A DNA stretch of 64,000 nt. Source: Arthrobacter sp. PAMC 25486 (lineage in GTDB: Bacteria > Actinomycetota > Actinomycetes > Actinomycetales > Micrococcaceae). The position numbers and the translations under genes are program-made. The notes beneath the pieces are model-generated. The model was given only the letters and a program-made list of their open reading frames with translations, was not told where the DNA came from and ran no database searches. Location: assembly GCF_000785535.1 (NCBI RefSeq), contig NZ_CP007595.1:4114439-4178438 (forward strand), written 5' to 3'. This document shows, one piece after another, positions 38,683-47,575 of the stretch (its first letter is position 1; every line of letters starts with the position of its first letter).

Positions 38683-39267
38683 TCAGTGGCCGCGAAAGTG
38701 CCCAAACAGCGGGTCAACCGTGTCGGGATCGATGTTCAACAACCCCGCCACCTGCTCGATCATGACCTCGTGGACGAGCTCCCGGACCTGGCCCGGGGTG
38801 TCGCACAACGACTCCACGGGGTGGCGGTAGATCGCGATGAGGGGTGGCTGTTCCGGGGTGTCTGCCGTAGCGGGCGTCCCGCGCGAGTACTTCCCCAGTG
38901 GGGCCGCACGGCCGGAGGCCAGCAGCGCCTCAAGCTCCTGCGGAATCTCCTCCACCAGGTAGCCCACGTCCGCCAGCGCCGAGGGCCACAGCTCGCGCAG
39001 CCGCTCAGCGGAGTCAACCACCAGGTCCTCAAACTTTTCGCTGCGCGTGCGTGAAGCTGGCAGGCCGTACGGCACCAGCGGCCCGCGCAGCCCCCTGCCA
39101 TGCCTGTCCCGGCGCCTCGTTTCAAAGGAGCGGGGCACGCCACTGGCACCCGGAACGGCCCCTGCCGGGTTCGGATCGCCCACTAGCGGATCCGGGTCGC
39201 CCGCCAATTGGACCGGGTCGAGCGAGATCGACAGCGAATGCTCGCCGCTGCTGGCCTTGAACTGCAT
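38683..39267 (-). CDS. Metallopeptidase-family protein with degenerate zinc motif
   Basis: This 194-residue protein resembles the small zincin-like metallopeptidase family (PF06262 type), with FEDLVVDSAERLRELWP and the conserved LIAIYRHPVE segment. The expected HExxH motif is HEVMIEQ at 166-172, so the second His is missing, and a family-typical acidic residue is not obvious either. Activity as a protease is therefore doubtful. ATG 39267 has AAGGAG five bases upstream. It is divergent from DUF3499, the same pairing I recall for mycobacterial Rv3258c/Rv3259. Confidence 0.85.
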   Translation of the reverse strand: MQFKASSGEHSLSISLDPVQLAGDPDPLVGDPNPAGAVPGASGVPRSFETRRRDRHGRGLRGPLVPYGLPASRTRSEKFEDLVVDSAERLRELWPSALADVGYLVEEIPQELEALLASGRAAPLGKYSRGTPATADTPEQPPLIAIYRHPVESLCDTPGQVRELVHEVMIEQVAGLLNIDPDTVDPLFGHFRGH

Positions 39268-39304
39268 CAGAACTCCTTGAACTGGATCAAAACTCCTTGA
39301 AGTC
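39255..39304 (-). repeat. 20-bp tandem duplication of the metallopeptidase start region
   Basis: On the gene strand, TTCAAGGAGTT and the following bases repeat with a 20-bp period. One copy carries the true AAGGAG and ATG; the upstream copy has AAGGAG and ATC in place of ATG. A partial third copy lies in the first codons. The result is two good ribosome binding sites in tandem, only one leading to a start codon. Confidence 0.8.
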
Positions 39305-39374
39305 CGTCAATTCACTGTAGGCCGGGGAGGCGCCAAGGGGAAATATTGCCGCCGTAAGGGTAGTCTTGGGAACC

Positions 39375-39776
39375 GTGGGAACCCTTCGTCAATGCACAAG
39401 ATCAGCCTGCCGTGATGCGGCAGTGGCAACTTTGACGTACGTATACGCCGATTCAACGGCCGTTTTGGGCCCGCTGGCCACCTTCGCCGAACCACATTGT
39501 TACGACTTGTGCGCCAAGCACTCGGCCCGGCTGACGGCACCGCTGGGCTGGGAGGTCATCCACCTGGCCCGCTCCAACAAGCCGCCGGCACCCGGCCCCG
39601 ACGACCTTTTGGCGTTGGCCGACGCTGTGCGTGAGGCTGCCAATGGTGAGCCGGCCGACGCCGGAGCTCCCGCCGCCAGGCGCGAATTCCGCGGCACCCT
39701 GGAACCCCCGGCAAGCGCACCCATGGGTGTCCCCACACCTGGGCGGCGCGGCCACCTGCGCATTTTGCGCGACTAG
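39375..39776 (+). CDS. DUF3499 family protein
   Basis: This 133-residue soluble protein contains LTYVYADSTAVLGPLA, the hallmark of the actinobacterial DUF3499 family. Two cysteine pairs, C7/C12 and C42/C46 (PHCYDLCAKH), could bind zinc. The C-terminal third is Pro/Ala-rich. GTG 39375 gives the N-terminus closest to what I expect for the family; TTG 39366 is three codons earlier. It is divergent from the metallopeptidase gene. Function is unknown. Confidence 0.87.
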   Translation: MGTLRQCTRSACRDAAVATLTYVYADSTAVLGPLATFAEPHCYDLCAKHSARLTAPLGWEVIHLARSNKPPAPGPDDLLALADAVREAANGEPADAGAPAARREFRGTLEPPASAPMGVPTPGRRGHLRILRD

Positions 39777-39850
39777 ACTTTAACCCCTGCACTGCTGGTG
39801 CATTGGCTGGACACCCTGCGGGAATTCTAAGAATAGGGAATTGGAAGATC

Positions 39851-40030
39851 ATGGCGAACATTAACGAAAAATTGATGGCAATCCTGCGCTGCCCCGTCAC
39901 CGGATCCGCGCTGGTCCAGGAAGGGCCGGAGCTGGTCAGCACCGGCAACGGCCCAGAAGGCGTGCCCCTGCGCTACACGATTGACGAAGGCATCGCGCTC
40001 CTGTTGCGCCCCGAGCAGATCACGGCATAG
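39851..40030 (+). CDS. Trm112-family small protein
   Basis: This 59-residue protein has the Trm112/UPF0434 layout: LMAILRCPVTGSALVQEG followed by LRYTIDEGIALLLRPEQ. Trm112 proteins act as small partners or zinc-binding activators of methyltransferases, though the zinc cysteines are mostly absent here (only one Cys). ATG 39851 has GGAAGA four bases upstream. In related genomes I recall this gene next to a phosphomannomutase and manA; here it leads directly into ahcY. Confidence 0.85.
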   Translation: MANINEKLMAILRCPVTGSALVQEGPELVSTGNGPEGVPLRYTIDEGIALLLRPEQITA

Positions 40031-40066
40031 CCTTCCTCTTAACACCCACTTAAATAAGGACGTGTC

Positions 40067-41560
40067 ATGAGCCCCCTGTCAGCAGCGACCCCCACCCCTG
40101 CCGATTACAAGGTGGCCGACATCGGCCTGGCCGCGGCAGGTCGGCACCAAATCCGCCTGGCCGAGTTTGAAATGCCCGGCCTCATGAGCCTGCGCGCGGA
40201 ATACCGGGACAGCCAGCCGCTCAAGGGAGCCCGCATTGCCGGTTCCCTGCATATGACAGTCCAGACGGCGGTGCTCATCGAGACGCTGACGGTGCTGGGC
40301 GCCGAGGTTCGCTGGGCCTCCTGCAACATTTTCTCCACCCAGGACGAGGCCGCCGCGGCAGTTGTTGTGGGCGCGGGAACCCCGGAGCGCCCCGCTGGTG
40401 TCCCGGTCTTTGCCTGGAAGGGCGAGACGCTTGAGGAATATTGGTGGACGGCCCAGCAGATCTTCACCTGGCCCGGCGCCGCTGAGGACCCGTCCAAGGG
40501 AGCCAACATGATCCTGGACGACGGCGGAGACGCCACCATGCTGGTCCACAAGGGTGGCGAGTTTGAGGCCGCCGGAAAAGTCCCGGACACCACTGACAAG
40601 GATTCCGCCGAAGGCGCCGTCTTCCTGGCGGTCCTGCGCGAATCCCTCACACAAGACAAAAACAGGTGGACCCGCATCGGTGCCCACATCCACGGCGTCA
40701 CGGAGGAAACCACCACCGGCGTGCACCGCCTGTACCAGCTGGCAACCGAGGGCAAGCTGCACTTCCCCGCCATCAACGTCAACGACTCCGTCACGAAGTC
40801 CAAGTTCGACAACAAATACGGCATCCGCCACTCCCTGCCCGACGGCCTGATGCGTGCCACGGACGTGCTCATTGGCGGGAAGGTCGCCGTCGTCTGCGGT
40901 TACGGCGATGTTGGCAAGGGCTCGGCCGAGGCGCTGCGCGGCCAGGGCGCCCGCGTCATCGTCACCGAAATCGACCCCATCTGCGCGCTCCAGGCGGCCA
41001 TGGACGGCTACCAGGTGGCCAGGCTCGAATCGGTGCTGGGACAGGGCGACATCTTCATCACCGCCACCGGCGGCAGGTCCATCATCACGGCCGCCGACAT
41101 GCTGAAGATGAAAAATAAGGCGATCGTGGGCAATGTCGGCCACTTTGACAATGAGATCGACATGGCCGGACTGGCCAGGGTCGACGGCGTTGCCAAGGTG
41201 GAGATCAAGGCGCAGGTTCACGAGTGGGTCTTCGAGCAGGGCACCGCAGCCGAGCGCTCCATCATCGTGCTCTCCGAGGGTCGCCTGCTGAACCTGGGCA
41301 ACGCCACTGGCCACCCCTCGTTCGTCATGTCCAACTCGTTTACCAACCAGGTCATCGCGCAGATTGAGATCTTCACCAAGGTGGGCACGGGGGAGTATGG
41401 CAAGGACGTGTACGTGCTGCCCAAGATTCTCGACGAGAAGGTGGCGCGGCTGCACCTGGCCGCACTTGGCGTGGAACTGACCGAACTCACCGCAGAGCAG
41501 GCCGCGTACCTCGACCTGGATCCGGCCGGGCCGTACAAGCCCAACCACTACCGCTACTGA
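40067..41560 (+). CDS. ahcY: Adenosylhomocysteinase
   Basis: This 497-residue NAD-dependent enzyme splits S-adenosylhomocysteine into adenosine and homocysteine, keeping methyltransferases active. Visible features are [26 protein letters not shown]-like [16 protein letters not shown], the Rossmann loop [20 protein letters not shown], the substrate block [11 protein letters not shown] and the C-terminal KPNHYRY. The extra length compared with the human enzyme fits the insertion seen in actinobacterial and plant enzymes. AAGGA lies about eight bases before ATG 40067. It is followed by a hydrolase gene 21 bases later. Confidence 0.97.
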   Translation: MSPLSAATPTPADYKVADIGLAAAGRHQIRLAEFEMPGLMSLRAEYRDSQPLKGARIAGSLHMTVQTAVLIETLTVLGAEVRWASCNIFSTQDEAAAAVVVGAGTPERPAGVPVFAWKGETLEEYWWTAQQIFTWPGAAEDPSKGANMILDDGGDATMLVHKGGEFEAAGKVPDTTDKDSAEGAVFLAVLRESLTQDKNRWTRIGAHIHGVTEETTTGVHRLYQLATEGKLHFPAINVNDSVTKSKFDNKYGIRHSLPDGLMRATDVLIGGKVAVVCGYGDVGKGSAEALRGQGARVIVTEIDPICALQAAMDGYQVARLESVLGQGDIFITATGGRSIITAADMLKMKNKAIVGNVGHFDNEIDMAGLARVDGVAKVEIKAQVHEWVFEQGTAAERSIIVLSEGRLLNLGNATGHPSFVMSNSFTNQVIAQIEIFTKVGTGEYGKDVYVLPKILDEKVARLHLAALGVELTELTAEQAAYLDLDPAGPYKPNHYRY

Positions 41561-41581
41561 GACGACGGCAAAGGACAAAAC

Positions 41582-42394
41582 GTGACAAGGGAGTCAGAGA
41601 TTGACACGACGTGGGAAAGCATTGGTGCACTGGCGCGGCGCAGGCGGTCGGAAAATCCCGGCCCCATGACCTTAGACGGGACAAATTCCTATGTCCTGGC
41701 TGCTCCCGATGCCGCCGGCGTCGTGGTGGTTGACCCGGGCCCGCTCCTTGAGGGCCATCTCGCCGAGCTGGCCGGCGCGGGCGCCGTTGAATTGATCCTG
41801 ATCACCCACCACCATGGCGACCACACGGACGGCAGCGCCCGGCTGCACGAGTTGACGGGCGCCCCGGTGCGCGCCGCCCTGCCGGAGTTTTGCCACGGCG
41901 GAACGGCCCTGTTCGACGGCGAGCTCATCCAGGCGGGCGGCCTCACCATCGAGGTGCTCGCCACCCCGGGACACACCAGCGACTCCCTGTGCTTCGTATT
42001 GAATAACGACGGCGGGCACGGCTTGGTCTTGACCGGCGACACGGTCTTGGGCCGGGGGACAACGATGCTGGACCATCCCGATGGCAAGCTGGGGGACTAC
42101 TTGGCATCGCTGGAGAGGCTGAGGCAGCTTGGCTCCCTGACGGGGTCGATGGTCGTCCTGCCCGGGCACGGTCCCGTGCTGCCGGACCTCTCAGCCGCGG
42201 TTTTGGGGTACCAGGCGCACCGGAGGGAGAGGCTGGCCCAAGTACGTGCCGCCGTCGATGAGCTGCGAAAGAAGAATGGTTTTGAACCAATCGCCGCAGA
42301 CGTTGTTGCGGTGGTTTACGCCGACGTTCCGGCCAATGTGCTGGGGGCTGCAGAGCTGTCCGTTCAGGCGCAGCTGGAGTATCTGCGCGGCTGA
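41582..42394 (+). CDS. MBL-fold metallo-hydrolase
   Basis: This 270-residue hydrolase has the metallo-beta-lactamase signature THHHGDHTDG (H76, H78, D80, H81), further metal ligands in TPGHTSDSLCF and LTGDTVLG, and the terminal PGHGP. The C-terminal helix bundle resembles LACTB2-like members, some of which are endoribonucleases, but glyoxalase II-like activity cannot be excluded. GTG 41582 has AAAGGA nearby. It is probably co-transcribed with ahcY. Confidence 0.9.
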   Translation: MTRESEIDTTWESIGALARRRRSENPGPMTLDGTNSYVLAAPDAAGVVVVDPGPLLEGHLAELAGAGAVELILITHHHGDHTDGSARLHELTGAPVRAALPEFCHGGTALFDGELIQAGGLTIEVLATPGHTSDSLCFVLNNDGGHGLVLTGDTVLGRGTTMLDHPDGKLGDYLASLERLRQLGSLTGSMVVLPGHGPVLPDLSAAVLGYQAHRRERLAQVRAAVDELRKKNGFEPIAADVVAVVYADVPANVLGAAELSVQAQLEYLRG

Positions 42395-42632
42395 GAACTT
42401 CCGGGGCAGGAGGTTGGCGGAAATTGGGCAGGACATCAAGAGCACCATCGTGGGCTTGCCAAAACAGGCCCCGATTCTTCCCGGCTTCAGCTTGCCTTGC
42501 ACCAGGCATTTGGGGCCTGCGCCTGTGCTGGCTGAGTCCTTATTGCCCGTGGCGCAGGCGTAGTATTTGATCGTTAGCGCAGATTAATGCACGTGCCGAC
42601 CTTGTGGAGCCGTGCACCTATCGGAGAACTTA

Positions 42633-43883
42633 ATGCCTCAGCCGGATCAGTCCAGGAAGCCTCGACGGGGCTTGAAGATCGCCTTGTTCGCAGCGATTAC
42701 TGTGGCAATTGCCACCGGCGGTGTCGGCGCGGCAACGGCAAACTCTTGGCTGCCACTGACGCATTCCGAAGCTGGCCAGTCGCCCACGACATCGCCATCG
42801 GCGGTGCCAACCACGCCCGCGGCGAAACCCGTCACCCTGGCCGTAGCACCCAAGACTGGTGCCACCTTCGTCAACCCCGCAGCCGAGGTCACGGCCCAAG
42901 CTGACAACGGCACGCTCTACAGTGCGGTGCTGAAGGAGACTGCCACAGGAGAAAACACTGACGGTGAGCTGTTCGTCAGCGGGCGCAAATGGGTCAGCAG
43001 CGCGCCATTGAAGTTTGACACCGACTACACCTTCGACGTCACCACGCTGGATGAAGATGGGAACCGTTCCACCACCGTCAGCACTTTCAGCACGGTGCCG
43101 GCGTCGAACGAGGCAGATCTGGCCATGTTCCCGGCCGCTGGCTCCACGGTTGGCGTGGCGCAGCCGCTGCAATTCACCTTCAGCGAACCTGTGACCAACA
43201 AGGAAGCCGTGGAGCAGGCCATTTCCGTCACGGCCTCCTCCGGCCAGAAGGGCGCCTTCCGCTGGTATTCGGACACGTTGCTGAGATACCGTGCGGAGGA
43301 TTTCTGGGTGGCAAACACAAAACTGACCGTCGAAATGAAGCTTTTTGGTGTTGAACTGGGCAACGGGCAGATCGGCAATTTCAACAAGACCAACGTTGTC
43401 CAGATTGGCAACCGCGTGGAAATGGTGGCGGACGCCGCCAATCTGCAGGCCAGCATCTATGTCAATGGCGTCTTGGTGAAGCAATACCCCGTCACCATGG
43501 GGGACGAGCGCTTCCCCTCAGCGTCCGGCTATCTGGTGGTGCTCTCAGACAAGCAGCGCTACGCCCACTTTGTCGCCTCCACCATCGGACTCAAACCGGG
43601 CGACCCTGCCAACTACGGAGAGGTTGATGTCGAGTTCGCCACCCGCCTCACACCCAGCGGTGAGTTCATTCACCAGGCGACGGACAGTGCCGCCCCGTAC
43701 CTGGGCCGGGTCAACCTGTCGCATGGTTGCATCGGCATGTCTGCTGAGGGTGCCGGCTGGGTGTTCAACAACATGACCACCGGCGATCTGGTCCACGTGG
43801 TGGGCAGCCCCAACGAGACCATCGCGCCCACGGACGGCTTTGGCGACTGGAACATCCCCTTCGCCCAGTACGCACAGCGATAG
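42633..43883 (+). CDS. L,D-transpeptidase with Ig-like domains, membrane-anchored
   Basis: This 416-residue wall enzyme has an N-terminal transmembrane anchor (LKIALFAAITVAIATGGVGA), a Thr/Pro-rich spacer, two bacterial Ig-like domains and a C-terminal YkuD catalytic domain. The nucleophile motif is LSHGCIGMS (Cys about residue 365), preceded by FIHQATDS. Such enzymes make 3-3 cross-links or attach proteins to peptidoglycan. ATG 42633 has GGAG seven bases upstream; GTG 42612 is rejected because it lies before that site. It is the first of two tandem paralogues. Confidence 0.93.
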   Translation: MPQPDQSRKPRRGLKIALFAAITVAIATGGVGAATANSWLPLTHSEAGQSPTTSPSAVPTTPAAKPVTLAVAPKTGATFVNPAAEVTAQADNGTLYSAVLKETATGENTDGELFVSGRKWVSSAPLKFDTDYTFDVTTLDEDGNRSTTVSTFSTVPASNEADLAMFPAAGSTVGVAQPLQFTFSEPVTNKEAVEQAISVTASSGQKGAFRWYSDTLLRYRAEDFWVANTKLTVEMKLFGVELGNGQIGNFNKTNVVQIGNRVEMVADAANLQASIYVNGVLVKQYPVTMGDERFPSASGYLVVLSDKQRYAHFVASTIGLKPGDPANYGEVDVEFATRLTPSGEFIHQATDSAAPYLGRVNLSHGCIGMSAEGAGWVFNNMTTGDLVHVVGSPNETIAPTDGFGDWNIPFAQYAQR

Positions 43884-44037
43884 CACTTCCGCCGGACACC
43901 CATTGGTTATGCAAACGTGACGCTGCCGTTGCTGGCGGAGGATCAATGGCCATCAAACATGACGTAAAATGGCTATTTGGCGTAATATGCGTCACTGTTG
44001 AGCATTGTGGAGTTTATCCACCGAATGGGGAGTATGC

Positions 44038-45273
44038 ATGGCTGAGGTAAAAGAGACCAGTAGCACCCGCAAGGGATGGCGGAACGTCATGGTTTCCCTG
44101 GTCGCTTTAGGAATTGCAGCCAGCGTTGTGGCCTGCTCGCCCACCACTCAAGCCGGCACCAAGCCCGCCACGGAACAAACCACGGCTGCTCCCGCCCCCA
44201 CCACGCCTCCAGCCCCTCTGGCCACCATCGCGGTGATCCCGGAGAGCGGCGCCGACTTTGTGAATCCCGTGAACGAGGTCGTGGCCGAGGTCAGCAACGG
44301 CACCGTGGTCTCGGCCATCCTGTCGGAAACCGAAAGCGGCGTTGTGACCGACGGCGAGCTGTCGGTCAGCGACAAAAAGTGGGTCGCCAATGCCCCACTG
44401 AAGTTTGCCATGTCCTACACCTTCAACGTCACGGCCGTTGACGCCGCCGGCACGAAGACCGACCAGGTCAGCACCTTCACCACCGTGCCGCCCTCACACG
44501 AGGCCAACGCCGTCCTGTACCCCAACGCGGACGCCCAGGTTGGCGTGGCCCAGCCGCTGCAGTGGTCCTTCAGCGAGCCGGTGCTGAACAAGGAGGCCGT
44601 GGAGAACGCCATCAAGGTCACCTCCAGCACGGGCCAGGTGGGCGCGTTCCGCTGGTACTCGGACACCCTGCTGCGCTACCGTGCCGCCGACTACTGGCCC
44701 GCCAACTCGGTTCTCAACGTTGACATGCAACTTTTCGGCCTGGACTTCGGCAACGGCATGATCGGCAACTTCAACAAGAATTACAACGTGAACATCGGCA
44801 ACAAGGTGGTCATGGAAGCCGACGCGGCAGCCCACAGCGTGAGCATCCTGGTCAACGACCAGGTGGTGCAGACCTACCCGGCGACGCTGGGCGACGCCGA
44901 CTTCCCGTCGGCCTCGGGCTACATGGTGCTCACGGCCGACAAGCAGCGCTTCGCCACGTTCAAGGCCGCCAGCATTGGCCTGAAGCCCGGCGATCCGGGC
45001 GATTACGGCTCGGTCGATGTGGAGTACGCCGTCCGGCTCTCCAACAGCGGCATCTTCATCCACCAGGCAACAACGTCGGCCATGCCCTACCTGGGCGTTA
45101 GGAACCTGTCCCACGGTTGCATCGGCCTGGGGCCGGACGCTGCCAGCTGGGTGTTTGCGAACATGGGCCCGGGCGACATCGTCCACACCGTGGGCACCCC
45201 GAATGAAACCATCGCCCCCACCGACGGATTTGGCGACTGGAACATTCCGTTCGAGCAATACGCCTCGCGGTAG
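44038..45273 (+). CDS. L,D-transpeptidase with Ig-like domains, lipoprotein
   Basis: This 411-residue paralogue of the preceding gene has the same Ig-like and YkuD layout, with LSHGCIGLG holding the catalytic Cys. Instead of a plain anchor it has a lipoprotein signal peptide with lipobox SVVAC (Cys33), so it should be lipid-anchored outside the membrane. ATG 44038 has GGGGAG five bases upstream. A 154-base gap separates it from the first copy. The two proteins are clearly homologous along their whole length, indicating a tandem duplication followed by a change of anchoring. Confidence 0.93.
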   Translation: MAEVKETSSTRKGWRNVMVSLVALGIAASVVACSPTTQAGTKPATEQTTAAPAPTTPPAPLATIAVIPESGADFVNPVNEVVAEVSNGTVVSAILSETESGVVTDGELSVSDKKWVANAPLKFAMSYTFNVTAVDAAGTKTDQVSTFTTVPPSHEANAVLYPNADAQVGVAQPLQWSFSEPVLNKEAVENAIKVTSSTGQVGAFRWYSDTLLRYRAADYWPANSVLNVDMQLFGLDFGNGMIGNFNKNYNVNIGNKVVMEADAAAHSVSILVNDQVVQTYPATLGDADFPSASGYMVLTADKQRFATFKAASIGLKPGDPGDYGSVDVEYAVRLSNSGIFIHQATTSAMPYLGVRNLSHGCIGLGPDAASWVFANMGPGDIVHTVGTPNETIAPTDGFGDWNIPFEQYASR

Positions 45274-45280
45274 TTCCGGC

Positions 45281-45363
45281 AGCCCGCCCCAGGTAGAGCC
45301 CGCCCCAGGTAGAGCCCGCTCCGCACCCTGGGTCGAGCCCACCGCACTCCGCGTCGAACCCAC
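45281..45363. repeat. 16-bp direct repeats after the second transpeptidase
   Basis: AGCCCGCCCCAGGTAG occurs at 45281 and 45297, and a diverged third copy starts at 45313. A second short repeat, GTCGARCCCACC, follows at about 45332 and 45352. No gene is supported. Confidence 0.7.
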
Positions 45364-45373
45364 CAGGCATTGA

Positions 45374-45415
45374 CAGAACGGCCCGGAATTCCAACATGGA
45401 TTCCGGGCCGCTCTG
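45374..45415. terminator. Hairpin between transpeptidase and RDD genes
   Basis: CGGCCCGGAAT at 45379-45389 pairs with ATTCCGGGCCG at 45400-45410, with CAGA/TCTG extending the stem after one mismatch. It separates two convergent genes and probably ends both transcripts. Confidence 0.7.
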
Positions 45416-45479
45416 CGTTGCCGGAGCGGCGTTACTGGAGTCCCGGCGCCGCCGGGGCGTTACCCCGATGCGGCAGCAC

Positions 45480-46283
45480 CTATTTGGCGTGCACGCCGTG
45501 GTGCTCAAGCCGGGCCCGCAGCTTTTCGGCCTGTTCCTGCGCGTGGGATAGGCGGGCCAGTTCGCGTTCGCGGCGCTCGGCGATCAGCGAGGATAAGAAC
45601 ACTGCCGGATCCGTGCCGGCCGGCGGCAGTGGCGCCACATAGTGACTGGCCTCATTCGCCAGTTCCACACCCAGGGCGTGTCGTGAGGCCGGTGCCATGG
45701 CCTGGCCCTGGCGCAACAGCATGGAGATGCGCCGGGCCAGGCTGTCGGGCAGCCGGCCAATGTCGGCCAGGGCCGCCCACGGGGCAAGCGCAGGCGCCAC
45801 GAAAACCTGCAGCGGGGCGATCTTCGGGGCCCGGTCGCGAATCGCATAGGTGCCGGCCATCATGTCCCCGAGCCGCTTCGATTTGCCGTTGAACAGCGAA
45901 ACCAGGCAGGCCAGCGAACCTAGCAGCATGTAAATTTCAAGCACAGCCAGCAGTGCGCGGACCAGGGCGTGGCGAAAACGGATGGACCCGCCGTCGTCCC
46001 TCACAATGCGCAAGCCCATGACGAGCTTGCCCAGTGACTTGCCCCGGCTCAGCGTCTCGACCGTGATGGGCACCACCACCAGCAGCACCACCAGCGCGGA
46101 GATCAGCACGGCCTTCACGGCGGCGGAGTCAAGGGACAGTGGAGTGGCGCCCAGGAGGAACAGCAGCCCCACGGCCACGAGCACCGTGGCCAGCACGTCG
46201 ATCGCCGTGCCGAGGGAGCGGGCGGCAAAGGAGGCGGGCCGGAGCTCGAGGACAACGGCTTCACCGGTGATGATGGCGGACAT
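45480..46283 (-). CDS. RDD family membrane protein
   Basis: This 267-residue protein has three to four transmembrane helices in the RDD pattern, with the Arg of the first block in RPASFAARSLGTAIDVLATVLV and SRGKSLGKLVMGLRIVRDDG as the second. A long soluble C-terminal region of about 120 residues follows. It is divergent from the SpoIIM gene, and RDD and SpoIIM genes commonly neighbour each other in actinobacteria. Function is unknown; some RDD proteins are linked to ion transport. Confidence 0.9.
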   Translation of the reverse strand: MSAIITGEAVVLELRPASFAARSLGTAIDVLATVLVAVGLLFLLGATPLSLDSAAVKAVLISALVVLLVVVPITVETLSRGKSLGKLVMGLRIVRDDGGSIRFRHALVRALLAVLEIYMLLGSLACLVSLFNGKSKRLGDMMAGTYAIRDRAPKIAPLQVFVAPALAPWAALADIGRLPDSLARRISMLLRQGQAMAPASRHALGVELANEASHYVAPLPPAGTDPAVFLSSLIAERRERELARLSHAQEQAEKLRARLEHHGVHAK

Positions 46284-46333
46284 GCATTCAGTCTAGCCAC
46301 GCACCACGGCTCCGGGGCTATAGGCTGGTGGTG

Positions 46334-47326
46334 ATGGACATGGACGCCTTTACCTCAGTGCACGCCCCACAATGGGCACGGCTGGCAGTGCTGGCCCGGA
46401 AACGGCGCCTCACCGGAAATGAAGCCGATGAACTGCTCGAGCTGTACCAGCGTGTCTCAGCCCAGCTGTCGCTGATTCGCTCGGTGGACGGGGAAAGCCC
46501 GCTCTCGGCGTCCCTGTCGGCCACCCTGGCCAACGCCCGCACCCGGTTCACCGGCGCCAAATCCAATATTTTCGTTGACATTGCCCGCTTCTTCGCCGTC
46601 TCGCTGCCGGCAGCGTTTTACCGGCTGCGCTGGCTCACGGTCATCGTGGGGGCCGTGTTTGTGCTGATCGGCACCCTGTTCGCCGTGTGGGCCGCCGGAA
46701 ACCCCGACGTGCTCGCCACGATGGGCAGCGACGCCCGCCTGCGCCAGCTCGTGGACCACGACTTCGTTGACTACTACTCGGAAAACCCGGCCGCCTCCTT
46801 TGCCGGTGCCGTGTGGACCAACAACGCCTGGATCGCCGCCCAGTGCGTGGCCTTCGGTGTCACCGGCGTGTTCATCCCGTACCAAATCTTCCTCAACGCC
46901 CAGAACGTGGGCATGACGGCCGGGGTCATGTTCGCCTACGACCGCGGCGACATCTTCTTCAGCTACATCCTCCCGCATGGCCTCATGGAACTGACCGCCA
47001 TCTTCATCGCCGCCGCGGCAGGGCTGCGCATCTTCTGGGCGTGGGTCAGCCCCGGCCCGCGCAGCCGGCTCGACTCGCTCGCCCTCGAAGGCCGGTCCCT
47101 GATCACCGTGGCCGCCGGGCTCGTGCTCGTACTTTTTGTGTCGGGCCTCGTCGAAGCCTTCGTCACGCCCAGCCCGCTGCCCGTCTGGGCGAAGATCACC
47201 ATTGGCTCCCTCGTCTTGGCGGCCTACTGGGCGTACACGTTGATCCTTGGTCGCCGGGCTGTTCTGGCCGGTGAGATCGGCGATCTTGACGAGGACGACG
47301 CCGGAGCCTCCGTCCGCTCGGCCTGA
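46334..47326 (+). CDS. SpoIIM-family (stage II sporulation protein M) membrane protein
   Basis: This protein of about 330 residues has a soluble N-terminal helical domain (ADELLELYQRVSAQLSLIR) and five or so transmembrane helices. Family-like segments include YYSENPAASFAGAVWTNNAWIA and SYILPHGLMELTAIFIAAAAG. Despite the name, actinobacterial members are not tied to endospores. Several starts (GTG 46328, GTG 46331, ATG 46334) are possible; I use the ATG. Confidence 0.88.
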   Translation: MDMDAFTSVHAPQWARLAVLARKRRLTGNEADELLELYQRVSAQLSLIRSVDGESPLSASLSATLANARTRFTGAKSNIFVDIARFFAVSLPAAFYRLRWLTVIVGAVFVLIGTLFAVWAAGNPDVLATMGSDARLRQLVDHDFVDYYSENPAASFAGAVWTNNAWIAAQCVAFGVTGVFIPYQIFLNAQNVGMTAGVMFAYDRGDIFFSYILPHGLMELTAIFIAAAAGLRIFWAWVSPGPRSRLDSLALEGRSLITVAAGLVLVLFVSGLVEAFVTPSPLPVWAKITIGSLVLAAYWAYTLILGRRAVLAGEIGDLDEDDAGASVRSA

Positions 47327-47380
47327 GGCGCCCGCCGGGGTGTCTTTGGCTGACATTGACGACTGCGTGCCTCTGCTTTC

Positions 47381-47479
47381 GGATCGTCCGTGTAACCTGG
47401 CCCTTCCGCTGACGGATCGTCCGCGAAACCTGGTCCCTCCGGTGACGGATCGTCCACGAAACCTGGCCCCTCCTCCGTC
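47381..47479. repeat. Three 33-bp tandem repeats
   Basis: Copies beginning GGATCGTCC start at 47381, 47414 and 47447 with a strict 33-bp period and share AACCTGG in the middle. They lie in the 467-base gap after the SpoIIM gene. Because 33 is a multiple of three, they create open frames on both strands, but none has other coding support. Confidence 0.88.
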
Positions 47480-47575
47480 CGTGCCGGCGCCGGTTCCGGC
47501 CGGGCCGGTGCGATTCTGACGTGGAAACAGCCGCTGATGCGATCTCTTCGCACGGGTTCCGGCGCCCGGCACATC

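Noticed and set aside
40031-40066. S-adenosylhomocysteine riboswitch ahead of ahcY
   Set aside because: Only 36 bases separate ahcY from the Trm112 stop, and they show just a ribosome binding site, too short for the aptamer.
42395-42632. Short gene between the MBL hydrolase and the first L,D-transpeptidase
   Set aside because: Open frames here overlap the hydrolase or lack a start site and any protein-like composition; it looks like an ordinary promoter region.
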